A program made the position numbers and the translations under genes. Below, piece by piece: positions 40,003 through 49,167 of a stretch of DNA of 64,000 bases (the stretch's first letter is position 1; each line of letters begins with the position of its first letter). Origin of the DNA: Fertoeibacter niger (GTDB lineage Bacteria > Pseudomonadota > Alphaproteobacteria > Rhodobacterales > Rhodobacteraceae); NCBI RefSeq assembly GCF_009380135.2, contig NZ_WHUT02000004.1:62001-126000 (forward strand). Reading direction: 5' to 3'. Below the pieces are notes generated by a model. That model did no database searches. It saw only the letters and a list, made by a program, of their open reading frames with translations, and was not told where the DNA came from.

Positions 40003-40987
40003 CGGCAGCCTCCAGCCGTTTCAGGATTTGCGCACGGGTATCTTCATCACAAAACGCGGCGTCAAGGCTGGTGCGAGCGATCTTGCGGAACACACCATCA
40101 TCCCATTCGAATGCCTCTGCCAGCCGGTCATATTCATTGGCCATCGTCGTGTGGAAAAACGGCGGGTCATCGGTGGACACGGTTACTTTCACCTCGCGCC
40201 GGAACAACTCGGCAATCGGGTGCTTGCGCCATGCGGGAAAGACCCCCAACGCGATGTTCGAGCCGGGGCAAACCTCCAGCACGACACCCTTTTCTGCCAG
40301 CTCATCCACCAGCGCCAGATCCTCGATGGCGCGCACCCCGTGGCCGATACGTTCCACCTTCAGATCGGCCAGCGCATCGCGGATGCTTTGCGGCCCGCCC
40401 CATTCACCCGCATGCGCCGTCAGCCGCAAGCCAGCTTCGCGCGCCATGTCAAAGGCATAGGCGAAGTGCTTCGGCTTGCCCGCAAGCTCGTCGCCCGCCA
40501 TGCCAAAGCCTGTGATGAAATCGCCCGCCGTTTCCACAGCACACCGGGCGGTTTCACGCGCCTTGTCGGGGCCGAAATGCCGGATCACCGTGACAATGCC
40601 GCGCAGGGTGATGCCCATGTCACGTTGCGCCTGATCCGCCGCCTCGCGGATCGCATGCACATATTCGCGCCAGGCCCCCAGATCGCGGCCGCCGCAAAAA
40701 TCGGGCGAGAGAAAAGTTTCCGAATAGATCACGCCACTTGCGGCGCTTTCTTCCAGGACGGCCAACGTCAGGCGGTGGTAATCCATCGGGGTTTTCAGGG
40801 TTTCGGTGGCGGCCTCGTAGACCTTCAGGAAATGCCAGAAATCCTTGTAGGCGTAATGGCCGCGTTCATCAAAGATGCCCGCGATGTCCATGTGCTTTTC
40901 CTTGGCCAGCCCCCGTATGAAACCGGGCGGGGCCGCGCCTTCCAGGTGCAGGTGCAGTTCGACCTTGGGCAAAGCATTGATCGTCAT
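39995..40987 (-). CDS. add: Adenosine deaminase
   Basis: The 330-residue metal-dependent hydrolase converts adenosine to inosine. Metal and substrate motifs are [13 protein letters not shown] (HxH), [18 protein letters not shown], and the STDDPPFF segment carrying the catalytic Asp pair. The start at 40987 overlaps the deoB stop (ATGA). Some family members act on adenine instead; the length and [12 protein letters not shown] favour adenosine or a close analogue. Confidence 0.92.
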   Translation of the reverse strand: MTINALPKVELHLHLEGAAPPGFIRGLAKEKHMDIAGIFDERGHYAYKDFWHFLKVYEAATETLKTPMDYHRLTLAVLEESAASGVIYSETFLSPDFCGGRDLGAWREYVHAIREAADQAQRDMGITLRGIVTVIRHFGPDKARETARCAVETAGDFITGFGMAGDELAGKPKHFAYAFDMAREAGLRLTAHAGEWGGPQSIRDALADLKVERIGHGVRAIEDLALVDELAEKGVVLEVCPGSNIALGVFPAWRKHPIAELFRREVKVTVSTDDPPFFHTTMANEYDRLAEAFEWDDGVFRKIARTSLDAAFCDEDTRAQILKRLEAADA

Positions 40988-42207
40988 AGCAGATTTTTCC
41001 CTGTTCCTTGCGCCGGAACGTCCAGCCATGCGGCGACGGTGGCGGCGATGTCTGTGAAGGCGCACAGGCCCACGGGCCCCGCCCCTGCCCCGGCGATCAG
41101 CACCGGCACCCGTTCGCGGGTATGTTCGGTGCCGGGCCATGTGGGGTCGTTGCCATGGTCTGCCGTGAACAGCGCCAGATCACCCGGGCGCAGGCTGGCC
41201 AAAAATGCCCCCGCCGCGCCGTCGAACCATTCCAGCGCACGCGCATAGCCCGCCACGTCGCGGCGGTGGCCATAAAGGCTGTCAAACTCGACAAAGTTCG
41301 CAAAGGTCAAGGAACCGGGCTCAGCAGCCGCAGAAAGCGCCATCAATTGTTGAAAGAGTGCAGCATCGTCGGCACCCTTGTGAAGCGCCCCGATGCCCTG
41401 CATCGAGAATATGTCACCGATCTTGCCCACTGCATGCGTGGCCCGGCCCGCGTTCTGCACCCAGTCCAGCAGCGTGGGCGCAGGCGGGGCTATGGCAAAG
41501 TCGCGCCGGTTGGCCGTGCGGGTGAAAGCCCCCTCGGCCCCGGTGAAGGGCCGCGCGATCACCCGGCCCACCTTCATCGCGTGCAACGTGGGGGCCAAGG
41601 CCCGGCACAGCGCAATCAGCCGGTCCAACCCGAAACCCTGTTCATGCGCGGCGATCTGGAACACGGAATCCGCCGAGGTATAGCAGATCGGCCAACCGGT
41701 GCGCAGATGTTCAGCCCCCAGCGCCTGAATGATCGGCACGCCCGAAGCGTGGCAATTGCCCAGGATCCCGTCAGTGCCCGCCAGACGGCAGACTTCGGCC
41801 ACCAGATCGGGCGGAAAGGCGGGCGTTTCCACCGGAAAATAGGCCCAGTCCCACGGCACCGGCACACCCGCCAGTTCCCAATGGCCCGAAGGCGTGTCCT
41901 TGCCCTTCGACACTTCGGTCGCGGCGCCCCAACGGCCATGCGGCACGGCATCCAGCCCCGGGGTGGCATCGGCTGATGCCAGACGCACGGCGGCACCCAG
42001 CCCCAGCGCATCCAGCACCGGCATGCGCAGCGGGCCAGAGCGCCCCTGATCCGCCAGCCCCGCCGCACAGGCCTGCGCGATATGGGCCAACGTATTGGCC
42101 CCCGCATCGGTGAACCCGGCACCGCCAAAGGCGGCGGCATCGGGTGCACCGCCGCAGCCCACAGAATCCATCACGATCAGAAACGCGCGGCGGTCTGGCG
42201 CGGGCAT
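40984..42207 (-). CDS. deoB: Phosphopentomutase
   Basis: The 407-residue alkaline-phosphatase-superfamily enzyme interconverts (deoxy)ribose 1- and 5-phosphate. Metal-binding motifs are FLIVMDSVGCGGAPDA at the start, GKDTPSGHWELAG, and FTADHGNDPTWPGTEHTRE near the end. It takes the sugar phosphate made by DeoA into central metabolism. It is coupled to deoA by a one-base overlap (TGATG). Confidence 0.97.
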   Translation of the reverse strand: MPAPDRRAFLIVMDSVGCGGAPDAAAFGGAGFTDAGANTLAHIAQACAAGLADQGRSGPLRMPVLDALGLGAAVRLASADATPGLDAVPHGRWGAATEVSKGKDTPSGHWELAGVPVPWDWAYFPVETPAFPPDLVAEVCRLAGTDGILGNCHASGVPIIQALGAEHLRTGWPICYTSADSVFQIAAHEQGFGLDRLIALCRALAPTLHAMKVGRVIARPFTGAEGAFTRTANRRDFAIAPPAPTLLDWVQNAGRATHAVGKIGDIFSMQGIGALHKGADDAALFQQLMALSAAAEPGSLTFANFVEFDSLYGHRRDVAGYARALEWFDGAAGAFLASLRPGDLALFTADHGNDPTWPGTEHTRERVPVLIAGAGAGPVGLCAFTDIAATVAAWLDVPAQGTGKNLL

Positions 42208-43514
42208 CAGGCAATCCTTCCATGCACTAGCGGCGGCTCGTCCGGTGCGCGATCGCCAAAGCCGTAGGCGGCCTGCACGGCGCGCACCGCCGCCTCGGCA
42301 TCCGCCTCGGTCGCGGCATGCACCATGGCCAGCGGCAGGTCGCGGCTGACCTCTTCACCGATCCCCGCCATGTCAGAGAGGCCGACCGAAGGGTTCACCC
42401 GGTCGCCGTCGCGCAGCCGCCCGCCGCCCAGATGCACCACCGCCTGCCCCAGCGCCGTGCCATCCACCGTTACGACAAAACCGGCGCGGGGTGCCGGCAC
42501 CTCACGCAGCACGGGGGCCGAGGGCAGCCGGTCGGGCCAGCGTTCGACGAAATCGGCGGGGCCCCCCTGCGCCGCCACCATCCGCCCGAAATATTCCGCC
42601 GCATGGCCGCTTTCCAGCGCCTGCTCAATCCGCGCAGCCCCGTCATCGGCATCGGCGGCAAGGCCACCCAAGGCCAGCGCCTCGCCCCCCAGCGCAGCCG
42701 TCAGTTCCCACAAGGCCGCGTTCACCGACGTGCCGGTCAGGGTTTCCATCACCTCGATCACCTCCAGCGCATTGCCTGCGGCTGTGGCCAGCGGCTGCGA
42801 CATGTCGGTGATCAGCGCGGTGGTCATGCAACCCGCCCCCTGCGCGGTTGAAACCAGAGCGCGCGCCAGCGCCTCGGCCTCGGCCATGGTTTTCATGAAG
42901 GCACCCGAGCCAACCTTGACATCCAGCACCAGCCCCTCCAGCCCCGCCGCCAGTTTCTTTGACAGGATGGATGCGGTGATCAAGTCGATGCTGTCGACCG
43001 TGCCGGTCACGTCGCGGATGGCATAAAGGCGGCGGTCGGCGGGGGCGATTTCGGCGGATGCCGACACGATGGCGCAGCGGGTGGTTTCCATCTGCGCGCG
43101 CAACTGGTCGGGGGTCAGGGCCACGCGAAGCCCCGGTATCGCCTCCAGCTTGTCCAATGTGCCACCGGTATGGCCAAGTCCGCGCCCGGAAATCATCGGC
43201 ACATAGGCCCCGCAGGCCGCAAGCGCCGGGGCCAGCAGCAGCGATATGCAATCGCCCACCCCGCCCGTAGAGTGCTTGTCGATCACCGGGCCCGGCAGAT
43301 CCCATGCCAGCAGCGTGCCGCTGTCGCGCATCGCACGGGTCAGCGCAACGCGTCCCGCCTCGCCCAGTCCACGCAGACAGACCGCCATGGCAAAGGCACC
43401 GGCCTGCGCATCCGTCACCGCGCCCGTGGCCAGGCCCTTGGCAAAGGCATCCAGTTCGGCGGCCGATGGCATCTTGCCCTGCCGCAGCCGGGCAATCACA
43501 GCGCGCGCGTCCAC
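42207..43514 (-). CDS. deoA: Thymidine phosphorylase
   Basis: The 435-residue enzyme splits thymidine to thymine and deoxyribose 1-phosphate. The signature KHSTGGVGDCISLLLAP and SGRGLGHTGGTLDKLEAIPG are present, along with the glycosyltransferase family 3 fold. Translation starts at a GTG directly after the cdd stop (TAAGTG), so the two are tightly coupled. Confidence 0.96.
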   Translation of the reverse strand: MDARAVIARLRQGKMPSAAELDAFAKGLATGAVTDAQAGAFAMAVCLRGLGEAGRVALTRAMRDSGTLLAWDLPGPVIDKHSTGGVGDCISLLLAPALAACGAYVPMISGRGLGHTGGTLDKLEAIPGLRVALTPDQLRAQMETTRCAIVSASAEIAPADRRLYAIRDVTGTVDSIDLITASILSKKLAAGLEGLVLDVKVGSGAFMKTMAEAEALARALVSTAQGAGCMTTALITDMSQPLATAAGNALEVIEVMETLTGTSVNAALWELTAALGGEALALGGLAADADDGAARIEQALESGHAAEYFGRMVAAQGGPADFVERWPDRLPSAPVLREVPAPRAGFVVTVDGTALGQAVVHLGGGRLRDGDRVNPSVGLSDMAGIGEEVSRDLPLAMVHAATEADAEAAVRAVQAAYGFGDRAPDEPPLVHGRIA

Positions 43515-43907
43515 TTACGTCTTGGCCATATGGGCCAGGGAAAAGACGCCAGGCAGCAGGTCAGCCACGGTCATCGCCTGCTGCGTGCCATCAGTGGTGC
43601 ACAGCGTCACCACCACATCCTGCGCCGCAAATTCGGCAATCTTCTGGCGGCAGCCGCCGCAAGGGGGCACCGGGCTGGGGCTGTCGGCGATCACCAGAAC
43701 CTCGGCAATCACCGTGTCACCCGCCGCCACCATGGCCGCAATCGCCCCCGCCTCGGCGCAGGTGCCTTCGGGATAGGCCACGTTTTCGACATTGCAGCCC
43801 GCATAGACCTTGCCCGAAGCGGCACGGATCGCTGCCCCCACCTTGAAGCGGGAATAGGGCGCATAGGCATTTTCACGCACGGCACTGGCAGCGGCAAGCA
43901 GGGTCAT
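43515..43907 (-). CDS. cdd: Cytidine deaminase
   Basis: The 130-residue homotetrameric-type enzyme deaminates cytidine and deoxycytidine. The zinc site is C50-A-E52 with PCGGC supplying C83 and C86. YSRFKVGAAIRA and NVENVAYPEGTCAE are typical. The start at 43907 follows GGAGG. It is the first gene of the cdd-deoA-deoB-add-upp operon. ACCA-TT-TGGT at 43927-43936 just upstream could be an operator. Confidence 0.96.
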   Translation of the reverse strand: MTLLAAASAVRENAYAPYSRFKVGAAIRAASGKVYAGCNVENVAYPEGTCAEAGAIAAMVAAGDTVIAEVLVIADSPSPVPPCGGCRQKIAEFAAQDVVVTLCTTDGTQQAMTVADLLPGVFSLAHMAKT

Positions 43908-43926
43908 CGGGCCTCCGGAGTTTTTG

Positions 43927-43936
43927 ACCATTTGGT
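43927..43936. promoter_or_regulatory. Short inverted repeat upstream of the salvage operon
   Basis: ACCA-TT-TGGT lies 20-29 bp upstream of the cdd start, in the 88-bp gap after the Lrp-type gene. It is a plausible operator or leader element for the nucleoside operon, but it is short and no regulator is known. Confidence 0.25.
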
Positions 43937-43995
43937 TATGACTCTGCGGCCAGCCCGCGCCGGATGCAAGAGGATCGCGCGGCAACCGGCGGTGT

Positions 43996-44232
43996 TCAGA
44001 ACGCCTTGAAGGTCATCGTTGTCAGCGTGCGGACAATGCCCGGGATGTCGAACAGCTTTTCCGACAGGTAATGCCCCACGTCCTGATCCAGCGGAATGTA
44101 GACCTTGGCGATCAGGTCATATTCGCCCGAGGTTGAAAAAAGCTCTGACACCACCTCGCGGTCATAGATGGCATTGGCCACCGCATAGGTCTTGCCGGGG
44201 GTGCAGCGGAACTGGACGAATACGCAGCGCAT
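43996..44232 (-). CDS. Stand-alone Lrp/AsnC ligand-binding (RAM) domain protein
   Basis: The 78-residue product is only the C-terminal effector-binding domain of Lrp/AsnC regulators: FVQFRCTPGKTYAVANAIYDRE, VVSELFSTSGEYDLIAKVYIP, GIVRTLTTMTF. The DNA-binding half is absent and the start is a genuine ATG, so it is not a truncation of a longer gene. Such small SMLR proteins can form rings alone or with full regulators. It sits between the helicase gene and the salvage operon. Confidence 0.88.
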   Translation of the reverse strand: MRCVFVQFRCTPGKTYAVANAIYDREVVSELFSTSGEYDLIAKVYIPLDQDVGHYLSEKLFDIPGIVRTLTTMTFKAF

Positions 44233-44289
44233 GGGGCTCTCCTGCTGGATGGCACAAACCTAGGATGAAGCCGGGGCAGAGGAAAGGGC

Positions 44290-45822
44290 CTATACCTCGG
44301 GCTCCTCCACCCGCAGGGCCAGCCGGGGCGCGGTGCGGGGCAGGTCGGCGATGCCCAATTCGGTCTGCGGCAGGGCCAGCCGGTTGCGCACCACCCACAG
44401 AAGCCGGTTCTGGGCGCGGGTGATCGCCACATAGGCAAGACGCTTCCACAAGGGCACGCCCGCCTCGGTCCGCCCGGCCTGGGCTGCGGCAAAAAGATCG
44501 GGGGCAAAGACCTGCACCGTTTCCCATTGCGACCCTTGCGCCTTGTGGATCGTCACCGCCGCGCCATGCAGAAAGGCCGCACCCATCTTGGCGGCCGAGG
44601 GGATGAAGGGTTCATCCTCATCCGGTTTTTCGATCTTGATGATGCTGGCGGCGGATACCTGCGGGTCTTCGGCCCCCACCACATGCAGTTTGGCAAAGCC
44701 GTCGCGGCTGCCGGGGCCAAGGTAGATCACCTGTGCGCCCTTGATCAGGCCCCGCGCCTCCAGATCAATGCGCTTTTTGCGGTGCTTCAGCGGCAGCTCG
44801 ATACCGTCGCAGATCAGTGGCTCGCCCGCGATCAGCTCAAACTCTGGCGCCTTGTGGGCGGCACGGAAGGCGGTGATCAGCCGTATGCGGGTGGCATTGC
44901 GCCAGACCAGCACGGGGCTGCGCGCCATCAGGTCGGCATCCACCCTTTGCGCCATCTGCACGCGGTCGTCGCGGGCGGCGGCACGTTCCACCCTTCGCTC
45001 GAATTCCTCAAACCCCATGTCGGGGTCGGCCAGGGCATGCGCCAGATCGAGGATCGGGTTATCCTCGGCCTGCCGGTGGATGCGGCTGAGGATCAGTTTG
45101 CGCGTGTCGCCCAGCCGGTCGAACACCATTTCGCCCGACTGGCCCACCGGGGCCAATTGCGCCGGATCACCGAACAGCACCAGCGTGGGAAAGATTTCGC
45201 GCAGGTCTTCGAGTTGCCGCTCATCAAGCATTGAGGATTCGTCGACAAAACCCACATCCAGCGGTTCCTCGCGGCGTTTCCAGCCCTTGATGAAATCGCT
45301 GCCGCGCAGCCCCGCCGCCGCCAAGGCCCCGGGGATCGACGCCACCGTGTCGTAAAACGCGCGGGCGCGGTCCAGCGCCAGTTCGGTCAGGCCTTCGACC
45401 TCGGGGCGGGGGCCGTTGCCAGCCAGCCATTCGGCGATGCGCTCATACTGCGGGTCATAGACCGGGGTATAGAGGATGCGGTGGATGGTGGTCGCGGGCA
45501 CCCCGCGCAGCCGCAGCACCGACGCCGCCTTGTTGGTGGGGGCGAGGATGGCCAGCGTGCGGCGGTCCTTGCGCTTGCGCCCCTCGTAATCGCCCGAGAT
45601 CACATCAACCCCGGCCTCTTGCAAGGCCTTGAAAAGGCTGGCCAGCAGCATGGTCTTGCCCGACCCCGCCTTGCCCACCACCGCCAGCACCGAGGATTTG
45701 CCCTCCATCGGCGCGGCCAGCGTGCCCTTGGCCAGATCAATGCCCATGCCGCGCAGCTGGTCGGCCACGCGGTCATAGGCTTCGGCCTGATCGTCGGAAA
45801 ATGTAAGGGCCAGCGGCTGCAT
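44290..45822 (-). CDS. RecD-like superfamily 1 DNA helicase
   Basis: The 510-residue product has Walker A GKAGSGKT near residues 50-57, LAPTNKAASVLR (motif Ia), FVDESSMLD (motif II), GDPAQLAPVGQSG (motif III), and the C-terminal VTIHKAQGSQW and YVAITRAQNRLLW (motifs V and VI). These are the marks of RecD2/Dda-type 5'-3' helicases. The extended N-terminal domains of classical RecD2 are missing, so it is closer to compact Dda-like forms. Role is probably repair or replication-fork processing. Confidence 0.9.
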   Translation of the reverse strand: MQPLALTFSDDQAEAYDRVADQLRGMGIDLAKGTLAAPMEGKSSVLAVVGKAGSGKTMLLASLFKALQEAGVDVISGDYEGRKRKDRRTLAILAPTNKAASVLRLRGVPATTIHRILYTPVYDPQYERIAEWLAGNGPRPEVEGLTELALDRARAFYDTVASIPGALAAAGLRGSDFIKGWKRREEPLDVGFVDESSMLDERQLEDLREIFPTLVLFGDPAQLAPVGQSGEMVFDRLGDTRKLILSRIHRQAEDNPILDLAHALADPDMGFEEFERRVERAAARDDRVQMAQRVDADLMARSPVLVWRNATRIRLITAFRAAHKAPEFELIAGEPLICDGIELPLKHRKKRIDLEARGLIKGAQVIYLGPGSRDGFAKLHVVGAEDPQVSAASIIKIEKPDEDEPFIPSAAKMGAAFLHGAAVTIHKAQGSQWETVQVFAPDLFAAAQAGRTEAGVPLWKRLAYVAITRAQNRLLWVVRNRLALPQTELGIADLPRTAPRLALRVEEPEV

Positions 45823-45875
45823 GGCGCGACCATAGCCGCGCTGCGGCGGATAGGCCAGCGGGCTTGGCCCGGCTG

Positions 45876-46067
45876 TCAGTGCGGGCGGCCCGCCGGAGGG
45901 GCACCGCCCGAGCCTTCGCCCCGCGCCGGGCAGGTATCGGCGGCGGCAATCTCGGTGCGGGCGACGCGCAACGTGTCTTCGACCTGTGCCGCCAGCGCCG
46001 TCAGCCGATTTTTCTGCGCGTAGCTGCGCAGGTCGGCCAGCACGTCAAAAATCCAGTCGTGACGCAT
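45876..46067 (-). CDS. Small conserved Rhodobacteraceae protein
   Basis: The 63-residue product starts MRHDWIFDVLADLRSYAQKN and continues as one long helix (LTALAAQVEDTLRVARTEIAAA), then a Pro/Gly tail. Comparable proteins recur in this family from memory, with no assigned role. It lies between the helicase and ccr genes. Confidence 0.65.
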   Translation of the reverse strand: MRHDWIFDVLADLRSYAQKNRLTALAAQVEDTLRVARTEIAAADTCPARGEGSGGAPPAGRPH

Positions 46068-46244
46068 GACACCCCGCTGCCTGCCGCAGTTTGCAGGTGG
46101 CAAAGCCTAGCACCCGGGCGGACCGGCGGGTATCCGGCAATCCGGCAACAATCGGTTGGCCGGGGGAAACAACCCGCTGGGGTTGCAAGGGAAAATGCCA
46201 TGTCACACGACTGGCCCGCAGGGCGCGGGCCAGTTGTGAGTGTC

Positions 46245-47537
46245 TCAGCGGTGGCGGCTGGCCTCCAGCGTGTCCTCGAACGTGCGCAGGCCGGTGTGCG
46301 GGGCCTGCACCAGCACGGCCATATTGCCGGGCTTGTGCTGGTTCTTGCGCATTTTCATGTGGGCCGCCGGAATCTCCTCCCATGGCAGCACTTCGGACAG
46401 GCAGGGATCAAGCCGCCGCTCCAGCATCAGCTTGTTCGCCGCCGAGGCTTGCTTGAGGTTGGCGAAATGCGACCCCTGCACGCGCTTCTGGTGCATCCAC
46501 AGATAACGCACGTCGAAGGTCAGGTTATAGCCGGTGGTGCCCGCGCAGATCACCACCATGCCGCCGCGTTTCACCACGAAAACCGACACGGGAAACGTGG
46601 CCTCGCCGGGGTGTTCGAACACCATGTCCACATTGTTGCCCTTGCCGGTGATCGCCCAGATCGCGGCGCCGAACTTGCGCGCCTCCTTGAACCAGGCGGC
46701 GTATTCGGGCGTGTTCACCGTGGGCATCTGGCCCCAGCAGTTGAATTCCTTGCGGTTGATGACACCCTTGGCCCCCAACCCCATGACAAATTCGCGCTTG
46801 TCCTCTTCGCTGATGACGCCGATGGCATTCGCCCCCGCCGCCGTCACCAACTGGATCGCGTAAGAGCCAAGGCCCCCCGACGCCCCCCAGACCAGCACGT
46901 TCTGCCCAGGTTTCAGCTCATGCGGTTCATGGCCGAACAGCATCCGGTAGGCGGTGGCCAGTGTCAGGGTGTAACAGGCCGATTCCTCCCACGTCAGATG
47001 CTTGGGCCGCAGCATCAGCTGCTGCGCCTGCACGCGGGTGAACTGCGCAAAGGATCCGTCCGGCGTCTCATAGCCCCAGATGCGCTGGCTGGGCGAATAC
47101 ATCGGATCACCGCCGTTGCATTCCTCGTCATCACCATCATCCTGGTTGCAGTGGATGACCACTTCATCCCCCACTTTCCAGCGTTTCACCTTGTCGCCCA
47201 CCTTCCACACGATGCCCGACGCATCGGAACCGGCAATGTGATAGGGCATCTTGTGGCTGTCGAACGGGCTGATCGGAATACCCAGTGCCGCCCAGACGCC
47301 GTTGTAATTCACCCCCGCTGCCATCACCAGAACCAGCACCTCGTTGCTGTCGATCTCGGGGGTTTCCACCACCTCGACCTGCATCGCGGTATCGGGTTCG
47401 CCATGGCGCTCGCGCCGGATCGTCCAGGCATACATCTGCGCGGGCACATGGCCCAGCGGGGGCATTTCGCCCAGTTCATACAGGTCTTTCTGCGGCGCGT
47501 CATAGGCGGCGATACTGTGCTGCGTGTCCAAAGCCAT
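46245..47537 (-). CDS. ccr: Crotonyl-CoA carboxylase/reductase
   Basis: The 430-residue medium-chain dehydrogenase-family enzyme reductively carboxylates crotonyl-CoA to (2S)-ethylmalonyl-CoA with NADPH and CO2. Visible marks are GVNYNGVWAALG, HIAGSDASGIVWKVGD, the Ccr-specific CNQDDGDDEECNGGDPMYSP segment, and VLVWGASGGLGSYAIQL for the nucleotide. It is the key enzyme of the ethylmalonyl-CoA pathway for acetate growth. Its partner mutase gene lies 1.6 kb away on the other strand. Confidence 0.97.
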   Translation of the reverse strand: MALDTQHSIAAYDAPQKDLYELGEMPPLGHVPAQMYAWTIRRERHGEPDTAMQVEVVETPEIDSNEVLVLVMAAGVNYNGVWAALGIPISPFDSHKMPYHIAGSDASGIVWKVGDKVKRWKVGDEVVIHCNQDDGDDEECNGGDPMYSPSQRIWGYETPDGSFAQFTRVQAQQLMLRPKHLTWEESACYTLTLATAYRMLFGHEPHELKPGQNVLVWGASGGLGSYAIQLVTAAGANAIGVISEEDKREFVMGLGAKGVINRKEFNCWGQMPTVNTPEYAAWFKEARKFGAAIWAITGKGNNVDMVFEHPGEATFPVSVFVVKRGGMVVICAGTTGYNLTFDVRYLWMHQKRVQGSHFANLKQASAANKLMLERRLDPCLSEVLPWEEIPAAHMKMRKNQHKPGNMAVLVQAPHTGLRTFEDTLEASRHR

Positions 47538-47650
47538 CGGGGGCCTCCCTCAACCAAACAAGATGCCGCGACGCAGAATCGGCGCGGCTTGAGGTAGGGA
47601 TACGAACGGCAAAGTAATAATGCAATAGTCTTGGCGACTATTTTGTAATT

Positions 47651-49036
47651 TTATGTCTGCCGCGTTGCAGAATGACTGCCCAGTTCTAGCCGTTGCAGCA
47701 CCCCTGCCGCATAGTAAGCCAAGAGGCTGGCCTTGCCCGGGGCCGCTGCCAGACCCGCCGGGGTTTCCTGCACGATACCCCGCGCCTCCAGCGCGCGCAG
47801 CCCCTCGGCCAGTGCCGCCGCCGCACCCGAGGGCGGCAGTTTCAGCACCCCACCCACCGCCGCCAGCCGGGCCAGCAGGGCAGCCAGCGCACCCTCCATG
47901 GCAGCGCGGGGCACCGGCCCATCCGCAAGAACCGCCGCAACCAAAGGCACCGGCAGCATCGGCAGGCACAGCGCCACCTCGGCCATCAGCCGCTCGCCCA
48001 GCGTTTCTGTCGTGGCCCCCGGCGTAGCCGCCAGATAGGCGCGCAGCGACACCGGCGCACCAAAGCCCACCGCCGCCGTGCCAAACCCCGGAAACCGGCG
48101 GCGGATCATGCGCCAGACCATCCGGCCCGAAAACGCCAGTATGCTGAGAGGCGAGGCGCGGAAACGGCGGTTGCCGGCTGTGCCCGCCTGAACCAGCAGA
48201 CGGTCCTCCAGCACGCGGTCATAGGCCAGCGCCACCGGCACGAACACCACATCGCGGGCCAGCGGGTCAAACCCCGTCACGATATAGCTCAGCAAGCCCA
48301 TGCGCGCGGCCCCCACCCGGCCATTCAGGCTGAGGCCGCCTTCGGGAAACACCGCCTGCGTCGCGCCTTCCGCGGTGGCCATCTGCACATAGCGCGCCAG
48401 AACCCGGCGATACAGCGTGTTGCGGCTGCCGCGCCTGATGAAATAGGCCCCCATCGCCCGGATCAGGCGGCTCAGCGGCCAGACCCGCGCCCATTCGCCC
48501 ACCGCATAAGACAGCGCCGAACGGTCGGCCACCAACCATGTCACCAGCACATAATCCATATTGCTGCGGTGGTTCATCACGAAAATCACCGTGGCCTTGC
48601 GGTCGATCCCGGCCAGTGCCGCATCCACCTGCCCCACCCGAACCCGGTAGAACGCCTTTGACAGCCAGCGCGCCGCGCGGGTGGCAAAGCCGAAATAGAC
48701 CAGCGCCGAAAAGCCCGGCACAATCTCGCGCGCATAGGAACGGGCCTGCTGAAAGGCCACCGATTCCGGCACGCCCTCGGCCTGCGCATGCTCCACCACC
48801 GCCTGACTGACCGCCGGGTCGTGCACCAGCCGCACGATCATGTCCTGCCGCGCCATCAGCTTGAACGGCTCGATCGGGCGGACAAGCCGCCGGTTCAGCC
48901 GGGCAACCGCCCGTTCCATCCGCCGCCGGAAAAACCAGCGCACCGAGGGGAACAGGAAATGCGAAAAGAATGTCAGCGCGGCAAAGCCCAGCACCAGCAC
49001 CAGCAACCAAAGGGGCATTTCCACCATGCGCGTCAT
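47651..49036 (-). CDS. PlsB-superfamily glycerophosphate acyltransferase
   Basis: The 461-residue membrane-associated acyltransferase has motif I NHRSNMDYVL (HxxxxD catalytic pair) and motif III FPEGGLSLNG, with an N-terminal helix (PLWLLVLVLGFAALTFFSHF). It would acylate glycerol 3-phosphate or a lysophospholipid in membrane lipid synthesis. The length and motif spacing fit glycerol-3-phosphate acyltransferase more than PlsC (about 250 residues). It lies between ccr and the divergent ecm. Confidence 0.85.
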   Translation of the reverse strand: MTRMVEMPLWLLVLVLGFAALTFFSHFLFPSVRWFFRRRMERAVARLNRRLVRPIEPFKLMARQDMIVRLVHDPAVSQAVVEHAQAEGVPESVAFQQARSYAREIVPGFSALVYFGFATRAARWLSKAFYRVRVGQVDAALAGIDRKATVIFVMNHRSNMDYVLVTWLVADRSALSYAVGEWARVWPLSRLIRAMGAYFIRRGSRNTLYRRVLARYVQMATAEGATQAVFPEGGLSLNGRVGAARMGLLSYIVTGFDPLARDVVFVPVALAYDRVLEDRLLVQAGTAGNRRFRASPLSILAFSGRMVWRMIRRRFPGFGTAAVGFGAPVSLRAYLAATPGATTETLGERLMAEVALCLPMLPVPLVAAVLADGPVPRAAMEGALAALLARLAAVGGVLKLPPSGAAAALAEGLRALEARGIVQETPAGLAAAPGKASLLAYYAAGVLQRLELGSHSATRQT

Positions 49037-49167
49037 GGCACCAGCCTAGGCGCTGCCACGCGGCGCGTAAATCCCGCCATGCCGCATTGCGGCGAATTGA
49101 CAACGGAACGAAGTTTCGCCTATCTGTCACCGTAAGCAATATTGTTGCCCTGCCGATGGAGGCCACG

